Source: Anaerolineae bacterium
Lineage (GTDB): Bacteria > Chloroflexota > Anaerolineae > 4572-78 > J111
DNA: 19,503 bases
Direction: 5' to 3'
Assembly: GCA_023382535.1 (NCBI GenBank)
Contig: JAHDWA010000120.1
Span: forward strand, 1 to 19,503
Under the pieces are notes generated by a model. The model did no database searches, had not been told where the DNA came from, and worked only from the letters and a program-made list of their open reading frames with translations. Each line of letters opens with the position of its first letter. The stretch's first letter is position 1. A program made the translations under genes and the position numbers. Positions 6,903 through 13,971 of this stretch are shown here, in pieces.

Positions 6903-6934
6903 CTGGAAGGTTGGAAGACTGGAGGACTGGATAA
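6903..6934. repeat. Degenerate 8-bp tandem repeat
   Basis: Four consecutive octamers, CTGGAAGG, TTGGAAGA, CTGGAGGA and CTGGATAA, in the divergent gap between the membrane-protein gene and purE. The unit is degenerate but strictly in phase. No coding use. It resembles the word-based arrays in other gaps of this window. Confidence 0.75.
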
Positions 6935-7054
6935 AAAACAAGGCGTAATAGTAACACAAGTTGAGGTAGGTAAAAAATAGAGTAATTTTGGCTAAATTTC
7001 CCGATTATCAGCCAGGCGAGTATACTTTGGACACCAGCGGATAGGAGGAAAAGA

Positions 7055-7549
7055 ATGGCAACCCATTCGAGCGAGTCAAACCCACGGGTCGGAATCATCA
7101 TGGGCAGCATTTCTGATTTGGAAACGATGCGGGAGGCGGTGAATATGTTGGAGATGTTTGAGATTCCGCACGAGGTGCGGGTGGTTTCGGCGCACCGCAC
7201 CCCGGACCTGCTGGTTGAGTACGGCACCACCGCCGTCGAGCGTGGCCTAGAGGTGATTATCGCCGGGGCGGGTGGGGCCGCTCACCTGCCGGGAATGACA
7301 GCGGCCATGACCACTTTGCCGGTGATCGGCGTGCCAATCCAGACCAAAACACTCCAGGGCCTCGATTCTTTGCTTTCAATTGTCCAGATGCCCGCCGGCG
7401 TGCCGGTGGCGACCATGGCCATCGGCAATGCCAAGAACGCCGGGTTAATGGCCGCCCGAATCCTGGGTATCAAATACCCGGCCATTGCAGCCAGGCTGAA
7501 GCAGTATGCCGAAACCGTTGCCAACGAAGTCAAAGCAGTCCAAATTTAA
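7055..7549 (+). CDS. purE: N5-carboxyaminoimidazole ribonucleotide mutase
   Basis: Purine biosynthesis enzyme that rearranges N5-CAIR, made by PurK, into CAIR. The 164 residues match class I Pur[14 protein letters not shown] (13-25) with the conserved Ser18 and Asp21, VVSAHRTPD (43-51) with the catalytic His47, then [19 protein letters not shown] and [20 protein letters not shown] for the substrate-binding loop and octamer core. A strong AGGAGG at 7043-7048 lies 6 bases before the ATG. A TATACT box at 7021-7026 could be the -10 element, but its -35 is poor. The purK gene follows immediately, forming the classic two-step operon. Confidence 0.96.
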   Translation: MATHSSESNPRVGIIMGSISDLETMREAVNMLEMFEIPHEVRVVSAHRTPDLLVEYGTTAVERGLEVIIAGAGGAAHLPGMTAAMTTLPVIGVPIQTKTLQGLDSLLSIVQMPAGVPVATMAIGNAKNAGLMAARILGIKYPAIAARLKQYAETVANEVKAVQI

Positions 7550-7558
7550 GAGGTGGGG

Positions 7559-8695
7559 ATGATCCTGCCGGGCAGCACGATTGGCATGTTGGGCGGCGGT
7601 CAGTTGGGCCGGATGTCTACCTTCAAGGCCAAGCAAATGGGCTACAACATGGTTGTGCTCGATCCCGCGCCTCATTGTCCCTGCGGCCAGGTAGCCGACC
7701 GGCAAATCGTGGCTCAATTTGACGATGAGTCAGGTCTGCGGCAACTGGCCGCAGTATGCGATGTCATCACCTACGAGTTTGAAAACGTGGCTGTGCGAGC
7801 GGTGGAATTGCTGGAAAGTTGGGGCAAAACAGTCTGGCCCGACAGCCATGCGCTCAGAATCAGCCAACATCGCTGGGCTGAAAAGGAGTTTCTACGCCAA
7901 AGCGGCGTTGGCGTGGCCGATTTTTTCAAGGTGGCAGGCAGGACTGATTTGGCGATTGCCGCCGAACAAATCGGCTTTCCTGGACTGTTGAAAACGGCTA
8001 CAGGTGGCTATGATGGCAAGGGGCAAATTCTTTTGCACAATGATGCCCAGGCCAGGCAGGCTTTCGACGCTTTAAACCACCCAGCCCTGATCTGGGAAAA
8101 ACAGGTTTCCTTTGTCAAAGAGTTGAGTGTTATCTGCGCCAGAAACCGGCAGGGAGAGGTTGTCACTTACCCGGCTGTTGAAAATATTCACGTTGACAAT
8201 ATTTTAGATATTTCGCTCGCCCCAGCCGAAGTGCCGGCCAGTGTGCAAGCCGAGGCGCAGCGGGTGGCCCGGATCATCGCCGAGAAGCTGAATTTGGTGG
8301 GCGTCTGCGGGGTGGAGCTGTTTCTGCTGCCTGATGAGACAATTTTGGTCAACGAACTGGCCCCGCGGCCGCACAATTCCGGCCATTACACCATAGACGC
8401 CTGCCGCTGCTCCCAATTCGAGCAGCATATCCGGGCGATTTGTGGCTTACCCCTTGGCTCGACCGAGTTGAAGGGTTACGCAGCGATGGTCAATCTTTTG
8501 GGGGCCGGGACAGGCAACAACCTGAATGGCCTGGAAGATGTCCTGCAAAACAGCCGGGTTTGCTTTCATCTCTATGGCAAACATCAGGCGGCGGCCAAGC
8601 GCAAGATGGGTCACGTCACCGCCTTATCCGATGGCAATGTCCAGGAGGCGCTGGTTTGGGCGCTTGAAGCGCGAGAAAAACTCAAATGGCAATGA
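7559..8695 (+). CDS. purK: N5-carboxyaminoimidazole ribonucleotide synthase
   Basis: ATP-grasp enzyme that carboxylates aminoimidazole ribonucleotide with bicarbonate and ATP to give N5-CAIR for PurE. The N-terminal MLGGGQLGRM is the family signature. KTATGGYDGKGQ marks the ATP-grasp loop, and ELSVICARN, GVELFLL, NELAPRPHNSGHYTIDAC (near the C-terminal third) and MVNLLG follow in the expected order. I chose ATG 7559 (378 residues) because GAGG at 7550-7553 lies 5 bases upstream. A GTG at 7553 would add two residues but overlaps that Shine-Dalgarno sequence. Ten bases after the purE stop, so co-transcribed and probably translationally coupled. Confidence 0.95.
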   Translation: MILPGSTIGMLGGGQLGRMSTFKAKQMGYNMVVLDPAPHCPCGQVADRQIVAQFDDESGLRQLAAVCDVITYEFENVAVRAVELLESWGKTVWPDSHALRISQHRWAEKEFLRQSGVGVADFFKVAGRTDLAIAAEQIGFPGLLKTATGGYDGKGQILLHNDAQARQAFDALNHPALIWEKQVSFVKELSVICARNRQGEVVTYPAVENIHVDNILDISLAPAEVPASVQAEAQRVARIIAEKLNLVGVCGVELFLLPDETILVNELAPRPHNSGHYTIDACRCSQFEQHIRAICGLPLGSTELKGYAAMVNLLGAGTGNNLNGLEDVLQNSRVCFHLYGKHQAAAKRKMGHVTALSDGNVQEALVWALEAREKLKWQ

Positions 8696-8721
8696 ATTTA
8701 TGGTTAAGCGCCTTAAAAAGA

Positions 8722-8750
8722 TTGTCAACTGTATTAAGAAATGCTATAAT
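8722..8750 (+). promoter_or_regulatory. Strong extended -10 promoter for the BMP-like gene
   Basis: TTGTCA (8722-8727), a 17-base spacer, and consensus TATAAT (8745-8750) preceded by TGC (extended -10). Transcription should start near 8757, at the near-palindrome CGGAGAAGCTTCCG (8756-8769). That leaves an untranslated leader of about 148 bases before the ATG at 8905. I see no recognisable riboswitch in the leader. Confidence 0.8.
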
Positions 8751-8904
8751 TGAGACGGAGAAGCTTCCGTACTTTCATCCTGAAATCAGCCATTTTCCCA
8801 CCGATTTACTTGACCAACGGATGAGCTGCCACAAGCGATTTTAGCCCCTGATTGTAAGCAGTTTTAGCACCATACCTTACTTTAGCGAGACGAGGAAGTA
8901 CGCT

Positions 8905-9816
8905 ATGCCCCAAAAAACAAAAGTTGGACTACAACTCAGTGTTGGCGGATTGGGCGACCTGTCGTTTAATGACTCCGCTTACGCCGGCCTGCAAGAAGCG
9001 CAACAACTGCACGGGATCGAGTTTCAAACGGCGACCTGGGAAAACCCGATGTTGAATGCCATAAACCTTGAAAATTGGGCCAAAGAAGGGTTTGATTTGA
9101 TTATTGGGATTGGCTATGGGAACGCTGCGCCCTTGAGCGAGATAGCCGCCCGCTATCCTAATCAACGTTTTGCCAGTGTTGATGTCGCTGCCGAAGGGCA
9201 TAATGTCTGGTCAGCCACTTACCGGGAATATGAAGGTGACTTTGTGGTGGGAGTGCTGGCGGCACTGGTGACCCAAACCCACATGGTTGGCTTTATGGGC
9301 GGCGGAGTTACCCCGGTGGTGCGGCGGATTGAACTCGGCTTCGCCCAGGGGGTTAAAAATGTCGACTCGTCTATCAGCTTTATTTCCGATTACGTGGGAG
9401 AGTTTGACGACCCGCTCAAGGGCCGTTTGCTGGCCGAAACCCAGTACACTCTCGGCGTGGATGTGATTTATCAGGTGGCGGGCCGCTGCGGCATCGGGGC
9501 AATTGAAGCCGCTAATGAATTTGGCCGCTGGATCATCAGCACCGGCGGCGATCACAGCGATCTGGCTCCCAATGCCGTGTTAACCAGCCGCATCAAGAAT
9601 GTGGGTAAGCCCATCCTGGATGTGATCGAAAGCGTCGTCGCCGATCGTTTTGAAGGCGGGGTGATTAAAAGTTATGGCTTTGCCGAAGGCGGCCTGATGA
9701 TGGCTCCCATCCGGCCCAGTGTTTTCAAAATCGTGACGCCTGCCATCCAGAACATTATGCAGGAAGTTCAAGCCCAGGTTATCAGCGGCAAAATCAAGGT
9801 TGAACTTGAAGAATAA
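8905..9816 (+). CDS. BMP/PnrA-like nucleoside-binding protein without signal peptide
   Basis: A 303-residue periplasmic-binding-protein fold of the BMP (basic membrane protein, PnrA/Med) family, whose members bind purine nucleosides or related ligands. Visible family blocks: GLGDLSFNDSAYAGLQEA near residues 15-33, FDLIIGIGYGNAAPL, YPNQRFASVDV, VGVLAALVTQTHMVGFMGG, and GRCGIGAIEAAN...GGDHSDLAPNAVLTS toward the C-terminus. Unlike typical family members it starts MPQKTKVGLQLSV, with no signal peptide or lipobox, so it is predicted to be cytosolic, and no ABC permease lies nearby. GAGG at 8892-8895 precedes the ATG by 9 bases. Its position after purEK fits a purine-related sensing or binding role, but this is inference. 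Confidence 0.82.
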   Translation: MPQKTKVGLQLSVGGLGDLSFNDSAYAGLQEAQQLHGIEFQTATWENPMLNAINLENWAKEGFDLIIGIGYGNAAPLSEIAARYPNQRFASVDVAAEGHNVWSATYREYEGDFVVGVLAALVTQTHMVGFMGGGVTPVVRRIELGFAQGVKNVDSSISFISDYVGEFDDPLKGRLLAETQYTLGVDVIYQVAGRCGIGAIEAANEFGRWIISTGGDHSDLAPNAVLTSRIKNVGKPILDVIESVVADRFEGGVIKSYGFAEGGLMMAPIRPSVFKIVTPAIQNIMQEVQAQVISGKIKVELEE

Positions 9817-9852
9817 TCTGGCCTGACAATTCACAGGATTGTTTACAATCAG

Positions 9853-9879
9853 CATCCCTCCTCAGCGAGGGATGTTTTT
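9853..9879 (+). terminator. Rho-independent terminator after the BMP-like gene
   Basis: Perfect 8-base stem CATCCCTC (9853-9860) and GAGGGATG (9867-9874), a 6-base loop, then TTTTT. The stem overlaps the last codons (Asn-Ile-Pro-Arg-stop) of the convergent membrane-protein gene, so one sequence serves both functions. A smaller stem, GATTGT/ACAATC (9837-9850), lies just upstream. Confidence 0.85.
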
Positions 9880-10521
9880 ATTGGCGGTGTAAGCCTGTAA
9901 CGCCTGCTGAATCTCATGGGCCAAATCCATTTTTTGGTTTTGCGTTCCCAGGTTCTCGTTGAGCAGGATGATCGGGCCGCGCTCGGTTTCTAAGGTCAAC
10001 AGCAGGGCCTGGTAGTCACGCCCGCCGATGGGGTGAGTCACTTTGGCCTGGCGAATCTCTTGATAGGCCAGCGTTTCTCCCTGAGGTTGGCTCGATGCCT
10101 GGTAGAAAAGTTCCCCCTGCCTCTGGTCCAGGCGGATGAGACAGCACTGCGCCTCGGCCTGGCGCTCAGCTTGCACAAACTTAGCCGACAGGCGGACTAG
10201 CGCCAGTGCTACCACTCCCCAGGTTAACGCCGGCAGGGCCAAAAAAGCCACGATAAAGACAGCCTTGAGTCCCCAGCCCTGCTGGCTGATCCCCAGGCCG
10301 GCGGCCAACCCGGCCAGAATTAAAATCACCAGCAGCGCTCCGGCTGGCCCCCAGGTAAGCCAGCCCAGGCCCTGCACCAGCGGCTCGCCCCGAATGGTAA
10401 AGACCCGCTCGCCAGGCCGCGTCTCTTCCTGTACCGTGGTGATCAACTGGGCCGATTTGTTAACGATGAGCCACCAGGGGCGGCGATAAGGGATCATGGG
10501 CGGCCGGGGCTGGTTACTCAT
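9862..10521 (-). CDS. Membrane protein with two helices, unknown function
   Basis: A 219-residue protein I do not recognise. After a polar N-terminus with a Pro-rich start (MSNQPRPPMIPYRRPWW), two hydrophobic segments occupy about 55-78 and 85-110. A soluble C-terminal domain of about 105 residues follows, with AERQAEAQCCLIRLDQRQGEL and RDYQALLLTLETERGPIILL, which read like beta strands of a PH-like or cytosolic sensing fold. The ATG at 10521 overlaps the stop of the upstream membrane gene (ATGA), favouring it over an in-frame ATG ten codons upstream. The two genes form a translationally coupled pair, suggesting a shared membrane role. Confidence 0.7.
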   Translation of the reverse strand: MSNQPRPPMIPYRRPWWLIVNKSAQLITTVQEETRPGERVFTIRGEPLVQGLGWLTWGPAGALLVILILAGLAAGLGISQQGWGLKAVFIVAFLALPALTWGVVALALVRLSAKFVQAERQAEAQCCLIRLDQRQGELFYQASSQPQGETLAYQEIRQAKVTHPIGGRDYQALLLTLETERGPIILLNENLGTQNQKMDLAHEIQQALQAYTANKNIPR

Positions 10522-10958
10522 GCGACCTGAGGTCCGGCGCGCCTGGCCCACCAGCTATAGCCCAGCCGCCAGACGAGCATGAAAAGGCTGGCCACCGTCA
10601 TGGTTACAAGCACGAAAATAGGAATGATCCCGCCAGGAATAGCCCGCCCCAGGAACAACGCCCGCAGCAGTCCCGCCAGCGGCCCGCCGATAAGCCAGAC
10701 AACCAGGATGCGCGGCACAAACTTGGGCCAGTTCTGGCTGATGTCGGCCCGAAACAGGCCAAACCAGGGCGCCAGCACAAACCAGCTAATCACAAAAGGT
10801 GCTGCCGTCATTAACGCGGCCACAATATCCGTGCCGGGCAGCGAGTGGCTGCCCCGGCCCACCCAGGTAAACAGAAGCAAAACCAGCAAATCCCCGCCCA
10901 CCAACACAGCCAGGCGATAAAGCGAATGAGTTTGATGGCCTGTTTTTTGTAGATTCAC
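10518..10958 (-). CDS. DUF3054-like membrane protein
   Basis: A 146-residue integral membrane protein with about four hydrophobic segments. GGDLLVLLLFTWVGRGSHS near the N-terminus, TAAPFVISWFVLAPWFGLF in the middle and a GLLRALFLGRAIPGGIIPIF block match my memory of DUF3054 proteins of Chloroflexota and Actinomycetota; the biochemical role is unknown. I chose GTG 10958 because GGAG at 10968-10965 lies 6 bases upstream. A TTG at 10970 would add four residues but sits on the Shine-Dalgarno sequence. It is the first gene of the coupled pair and overlaps its partner by 4 bases. Confidence 0.75.
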   Translation of the reverse strand: MNLQKTGHQTHSLYRLAVLVGGDLLVLLLFTWVGRGSHSLPGTDIVAALMTAAPFVISWFVLAPWFGLFRADISQNWPKFVPRILVVWLIGGPLAGLLRALFLGRAIPGGIIPIFVLVTMTVASLFMLVWRLGYSWWARRAGPQVA

Positions 10959-11028
10959 GAGACTCTCCAAAAATAACCTATAGCTTAATTTTAATAACCT
11001 GAGTCCGACGTTTTACCGAAAACAGCAG

Positions 11029-11076
11029 GATTTACAGGATTAACAAGATTTTTAACCAATTTTTATCCTGTAAATC
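11029..11076. repeat. Intergenic inverted repeat, AGGATTTACAGGAT type
   Basis: GATTTACAGGAT (11029-11040) is perfectly complementary to ATCCTGTAAATC (11065-11076), with a 24-base A/T-rich loop that contains a degenerate further copy of the word (AACAAGATT). It lies about 70 bases upstream of the minus-strand membrane pair. Similar AGGATTTACAGGATTAACAGGAT words are, as far as I recall, common between genes in environmental genomes. Confidence 0.75.
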
Positions 11077-11279
11077 TAGCCGTAGGTCCTGTCGAGAAAT
11101 AAAAACTCCGAACTGAGGTTAATAGTATAGTCAACTTAAGGCAATCAACAATTTTACCAGGGGAATAAGCACCTATCTTTGGGACTGACTCTCCTAATCT
11201 TCTCACAACATATAGGTCCTGTTTGCGGTTATACCCCCAAATATAGGGTATCTTTGCTTCAATATTATGACAAGCTATG

Positions 11280-11308
11280 TTGACACGTTATGGAAAGTCA
11301 AGTAAAAT
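11280..11308 (+). promoter_or_regulatory. Sigma-70-type promoter of the surface-protein gene
   Basis: Consensus TTGACA (11280-11285) and TAAAAT (11303-11308) with a 17-base spacer. The predicted start near 11315 gives a leader of about 76 bases that contains the alternative hairpins at 11333-11383. Confidence 0.75.
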
Positions 11309-11332
11309 AGAATATGTAAAGTTGGGTTGAAA

Positions 11333-11383
11333 GGTAGGGTGGTGAATTAGCTGTTTTTTCAGCGCCCCTACCGCAGGGGAGGG
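11333..11383 (+). promoter_or_regulatory. Leader with mutually exclusive hairpins near the Shine-Dalgarno sequence
   Basis: Stem A pairs GGTAGGG (11333-11339) with CCCTACC (11366-11372) and encloses a second stem, GCTG/CAGC (11350-11353 with 11360-11363), closed by a six-T loop. Stem B pairs CCCCT (11365-11369) with AGGGG (11375-11379). Both need the CCCCT segment, so they cannot coexist. Stem B covers part of the GGGGAGGG ribosome-binding region (11376-11383, 7 bases before the ATG). The fold is read by eye and regulation is inferred. Confidence 0.4.
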
Positions 11384-11390
11384 ATAGAAG

Positions 11391-12410
11391 ATGAAACGGG
11401 ACTATTTCTGGGTCAGAGCTATCTTGACCAGCTTGGTTGTCGCCGGGTTGGGACTGACCGCCACGTCAACGCCGGCTTTATCGCAGCAGAGCGAGAACCA
11501 GCAAAACCTGATTATTAATGGAGGCTTTGAGGAAGGGTTTCAAGGCGAGTTTGGCGTGGGGTACGGCTGGGGCGCGTTTAGCAACGGTAATGCCGCCATC
11601 GGCTGGAACGCCGACTCCTGGGCGCCGGTGGTCGTCGCCGGCAGCCACGCCCAGCTTATCGAAATCAAGAATGCCACCGACCGGGATCGTTACGCCGGAA
11701 TTTATCAAACCGTAGCCGTCGTGCCGGGCCAGCAGTACAGGTTGACCATTAAAGGGCTGATCCGTTCTGAAGAGGGTGATGTTCAGACATCAAATTACGG
11801 CTACCGGCTGCAATACGGGCTTGACGATAGCGGGGGCACGGCCTGGGAGCTGGTCAACGAAAAGAACTGGCAGGAAATCCAGTGGGATGAGCAGCCCTTG
11901 AATGACCCGGCCAACGGCACTTACCGTTTTGATACCTTTGAAACGACAATTACAGCCAAAGGCGACAAGCTGACTTTGTTTATCCGGGCCTGGAAGAAGT
12001 GGATCAACAATGGTGTCGGCCTGTATGACCTGGATGAGATCAGCCTGGTTGGGCCGGCGCCGGAAGGATTCCAGGCTGCGGCGGGCCAGGCTGCGGCCGT
12101 GGGTAATACCAGCCAGCCCACTGAGGGAGAATTGATCGCTTCGGAGCCGTCTATCCAGGTATCTGAACACGACGGGGACGTAGCCCCGGAGACCGTCCAG
12201 CCGGAAGCTACGGCTACGCCGCAGTCTCAACCGCAAGCCGCGCCCCAGGCTACGCCTGTCCCTCAGCCGACTACAGGGCAGTTGCCGGTATCGGGTGCGG
12301 ACAAAGAAGGCTCGATCAACTTGGTGGAGATTATGGCTGTTGTTTTGGTGCTGGTCTTGTTGACCGGAGCAATTACCACAACCGTCCGGCAACGCCGGCC
12401 TGTGGAATAA
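11391..12410 (+). CDS. Secreted surface protein with carbohydrate-binding-like domain and LPxTG-like anchor
   Basis: A 339-residue exported protein. The Sec signal peptide is MKRDYFWVRAILTSLVVAGL plus GLTATSTPALS, cleaved near residue 31. Residues about 39-225 look like a beta-sandwich carbohydrate-binding module: NLIINGGFEEGF start, AGIYQTVAVVPGQQYRLTI, and a closing GLYDLDEISLVGP. A Pro/Thr/Gln/Ala-rich spacer (about 226-297) precedes LPVSG (298-302), a hydrophobic helix (about 311-332) and the basic tail RQRRPVE. That order is the layout of a sortase cell-wall sorting signal, with Ser in place of Thr. No sortase gene is in the window. No enzyme motif is visible, so adhesion or binding is the likeliest role. 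Followed 121 bases later by another secreted protein gene. Confidence 0.75.
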   Translation: MKRDYFWVRAILTSLVVAGLGLTATSTPALSQQSENQQNLIINGGFEEGFQGEFGVGYGWGAFSNGNAAIGWNADSWAPVVVAGSHAQLIEIKNATDRDRYAGIYQTVAVVPGQQYRLTIKGLIRSEEGDVQTSNYGYRLQYGLDDSGGTAWELVNEKNWQEIQWDEQPLNDPANGTYRFDTFETTITAKGDKLTLFIRAWKKWINNGVGLYDLDEISLVGPAPEGFQAAAGQAAAVGNTSQPTEGELIASEPSIQVSEHDGDVAPETVQPEATATPQSQPQAAPQATPVPQPTTGQLPVSGADKEGSINLVEIMAVVLVLVLLTGAITTTVRQRRPVE

Positions 12411-12443
12411 ATAATTCATTATTGGTAGTGTTTCTTTTTCGTT

Positions 12444-12490
12444 TCCTTTCTCGTTCCCACGCTTCGCGTCAGTTTGCGAACGAGAAAGGA
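12444..12490. repeat. Intergenic inverted repeat, TCGTTCCCACGC type
   Basis: TCCTTTCTCGTTC (12444-12456) is perfectly complementary to GAACGAGAAAGGA (12478-12490). The loop begins CCACGCTTCGCGT. It sits between the two surface-protein genes with no T-run on either strand, so it is not a classical terminator. The CGTTCCCACGC word is, from memory, a recurrent intergenic motif in many environmental genomes. Confidence 0.75.
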
Positions 12491-12531
12491 GAATCTTGGC
12501 CGGCCGCTAAGTTAACGGAGATGATAAAACC

Positions 12532-13836
12532 ATGAAAAAAACGCTTTGGCTTCTCATAACTTTGTTACTTGTCGCAGCGGTCTTACCGTTGACTTCTCAG
12601 GCCGCGCCGCTGCTGAAATTGAGTTGGCGGGCCGAGTATTACGACAACCCCAGCCTATCGGGCGCGCCCCGCTTGAGTATTTACGAGGCCGCGCTGAACC
12701 ATGATTGGGGCAACGGCTCGCCGGCGGTAGAAATCCCGGCGGATAATTTTTCCGCTCGCTATACCATCACCCGCCATTTTGAAAAAGGGACCTACCTCTT
12801 TTTGCTGTCCGCTGACGACGGCGCGCGAGTCTGGCTCGACGGCAATTTGATTCTTGATGCCTGGGATTTTGGCTACAAAAGCCGCAAAGCCAAAGTTTAC
12901 ATTGACATGACCGGCGACCATGAGCTGCAAGTCGCCTACTTTGAAAAAACCGGCCGGGCCGTCATTAAGTTTGAGTGGCTGCAGATGGCCGGCGAGGATG
13001 ATATTGTCGGGGCGTGGCGGGGCGAATATTTCAACAACCGCGATTTGGCCGGAACTCCGGCTGTGGTCCGCCAGGATGGGGCGATCAATTATGATTGGAA
13101 CAGCGACTCGCCCGACCCCAAAATTACCCGCGACAACTTCTCGGTCCGCTGGACCCGCTCGATTTACCTCAGGGAGGGCCTTTACCGCTTTAGGGTCCAG
13201 CACGACGATGGGATGCGCCTTTTTGTGGACGGCAAAATCTTCTACGATTCCTGGTATGATCAGGCAGTGACCTATCACACGCTGGAAGTGCCGCTCAAGG
13301 GCGGCTATCGCACCTTTGTCGTCGAGTATTACGACCATGTGGGCAACGCCGTGGCCCAGGCCAGCTTCGACGGCGACCCGGACGGCTACGATAACTACGA
13401 ACCCGGTCCCGATGGTGCAGCCGTTGTCGTAGACGACAGCAGCCCGCGCTTTAGCTGGGGCGGGCCGAAGGGCAACCGCTATGTTGGCCCCGGCGGGTAC
13501 GGCTCCAGCTCCTGGACCTACAACACGACCAACAATACGATCAACTTTGGCAAGTGGAGTCCGCCCATTGCCGCCGCCGGTAACTATGAAATCTTTGCCT
13601 TTATCCCCGGCAGCAACGCCACCACCGGCTCAGCTCGCTATGAAATCTTGCACTTCGGCCAGCGCGCCTGGCGGACGCTCAACCAGAGCCGCTATACCAA
13701 CGAGTGGGTCAGCCTGGGCACTTATTATTTCAAGGGCGGCGGGCAGGAAGAGTGCGTCTTCCTCTACGACAGCACCGGCGAGGCCAACAACAGCAGCAAG
13801 ATTGCCTTTGATGCGTTGAAGTTTGTGAAGCGATAG
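12532..13836 (+). CDS. Secreted protein with two PA14-like domains and a golvesin-like domain
   Basis: A 434-residue exported protein. The signal peptide MKKTLWLLITLLLVAAVLPL-TSQA is cleaved before APLLKL. Two PA14-like beta-barrels follow: about 30-150 (WRAEYYDNPSLSGAP, then DDGARVWLDGNLILDAW) and about 160-290 (WRGEYFNNRDLAGTP, then HDDGMRLFVDGKIFYDSW). The repeated DDG...DG...W pattern is the PA14 hallmark, and these domains bind glycans in many proteins. Residues about 296-434 match the golvesin/xanthan-lyase C-terminal type: VVVDDSSPRFSWGG, then YEIFAFIP and NEWVSLGTYYFKGG and a final IAFDALKFVKR. No catalytic domain, so a polysaccharide-binding surface role is inferred. GGAG lies 11 bases before the ATG, and a terminator follows. 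Confidence 0.85.
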   Translation: MKKTLWLLITLLLVAAVLPLTSQAAPLLKLSWRAEYYDNPSLSGAPRLSIYEAALNHDWGNGSPAVEIPADNFSARYTITRHFEKGTYLFLLSADDGARVWLDGNLILDAWDFGYKSRKAKVYIDMTGDHELQVAYFEKTGRAVIKFEWLQMAGEDDIVGAWRGEYFNNRDLAGTPAVVRQDGAINYDWNSDSPDPKITRDNFSVRWTRSIYLREGLYRFRVQHDDGMRLFVDGKIFYDSWYDQAVTYHTLEVPLKGGYRTFVVEYYDHVGNAVAQASFDGDPDGYDNYEPGPDGAAVVVDDSSPRFSWGGPKGNRYVGPGGYGSSSWTYNTTNNTINFGKWSPPIAAAGNYEIFAFIPGSNATTGSARYEILHFGQRAWRTLNQSRYTNEWVSLGTYYFKGGGQEECVFLYDSTGEANNSSKIAFDALKFVKR

Positions 13837-13853
13837 CTTGTTTTGGAGATAAG

Positions 13854-13888
13854 AAGACCCCCAAGTTTATTGACCTGGGGGTCTTTTT
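13854..13888 (+). terminator. Rho-independent terminator
   Basis: Perfect 10-base stem AAGACCCCCA (13854-13863) with TGGGGGTCTT (13876-13885), a 12-base loop, and a run of five T (13884-13888). It lies 17 bases after the PA14 gene stop. On the minus strand the same stem is followed only by CTTATC, so termination of the convergent ELW-repeat gene there would be weaker. Confidence 0.9.
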
Positions 13889-13971
13889 ATAGGCTCCCAA
13901 TAACGAGACATTCTTTCGTCCAATTTAGAAGTAAGGTGACTACTGCTATAACTTGGGCACAAAGACCCTTT

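Larger units (their letters stand above)
10971..11390. other. 420-base intergenic region between divergent genes
   Basis: Gap between the minus-strand membrane pair and the plus-strand surface-protein gene. It holds a word-type inverted repeat (11029-11076), a sigma-70-type promoter (11280-11308) and a structured leader (11333-11383), described separately. TAGGTCCTGT recurs as a direct repeat at 11083-11092 and 11213-11222, and ATACCC/GGGTAT forms a small inverted repeat at 11231-11251. No open reading frame of note and no RNA gene that I recognise. Confidence 0.6.

Noticed and set aside
8757..8904. Purine riboswitch in the long leader of the BMP-like gene
   Set aside because: Neither the conserved loop sequences of the purine aptamer nor a terminator or sequestering hairpin could be found by eye.
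12444..12490. Rho-independent terminator after the first surface-protein gene
   Set aside because: The stem is perfect, but no T-run follows on either strand, so I list it as a repeat instead.
12655..13338. Long minus-strand open frame of 227 codons opposite the PA14 protein
   Set aside because: Antisense shadow; the plus-strand protein has signal peptide and domain matches across the same bases.
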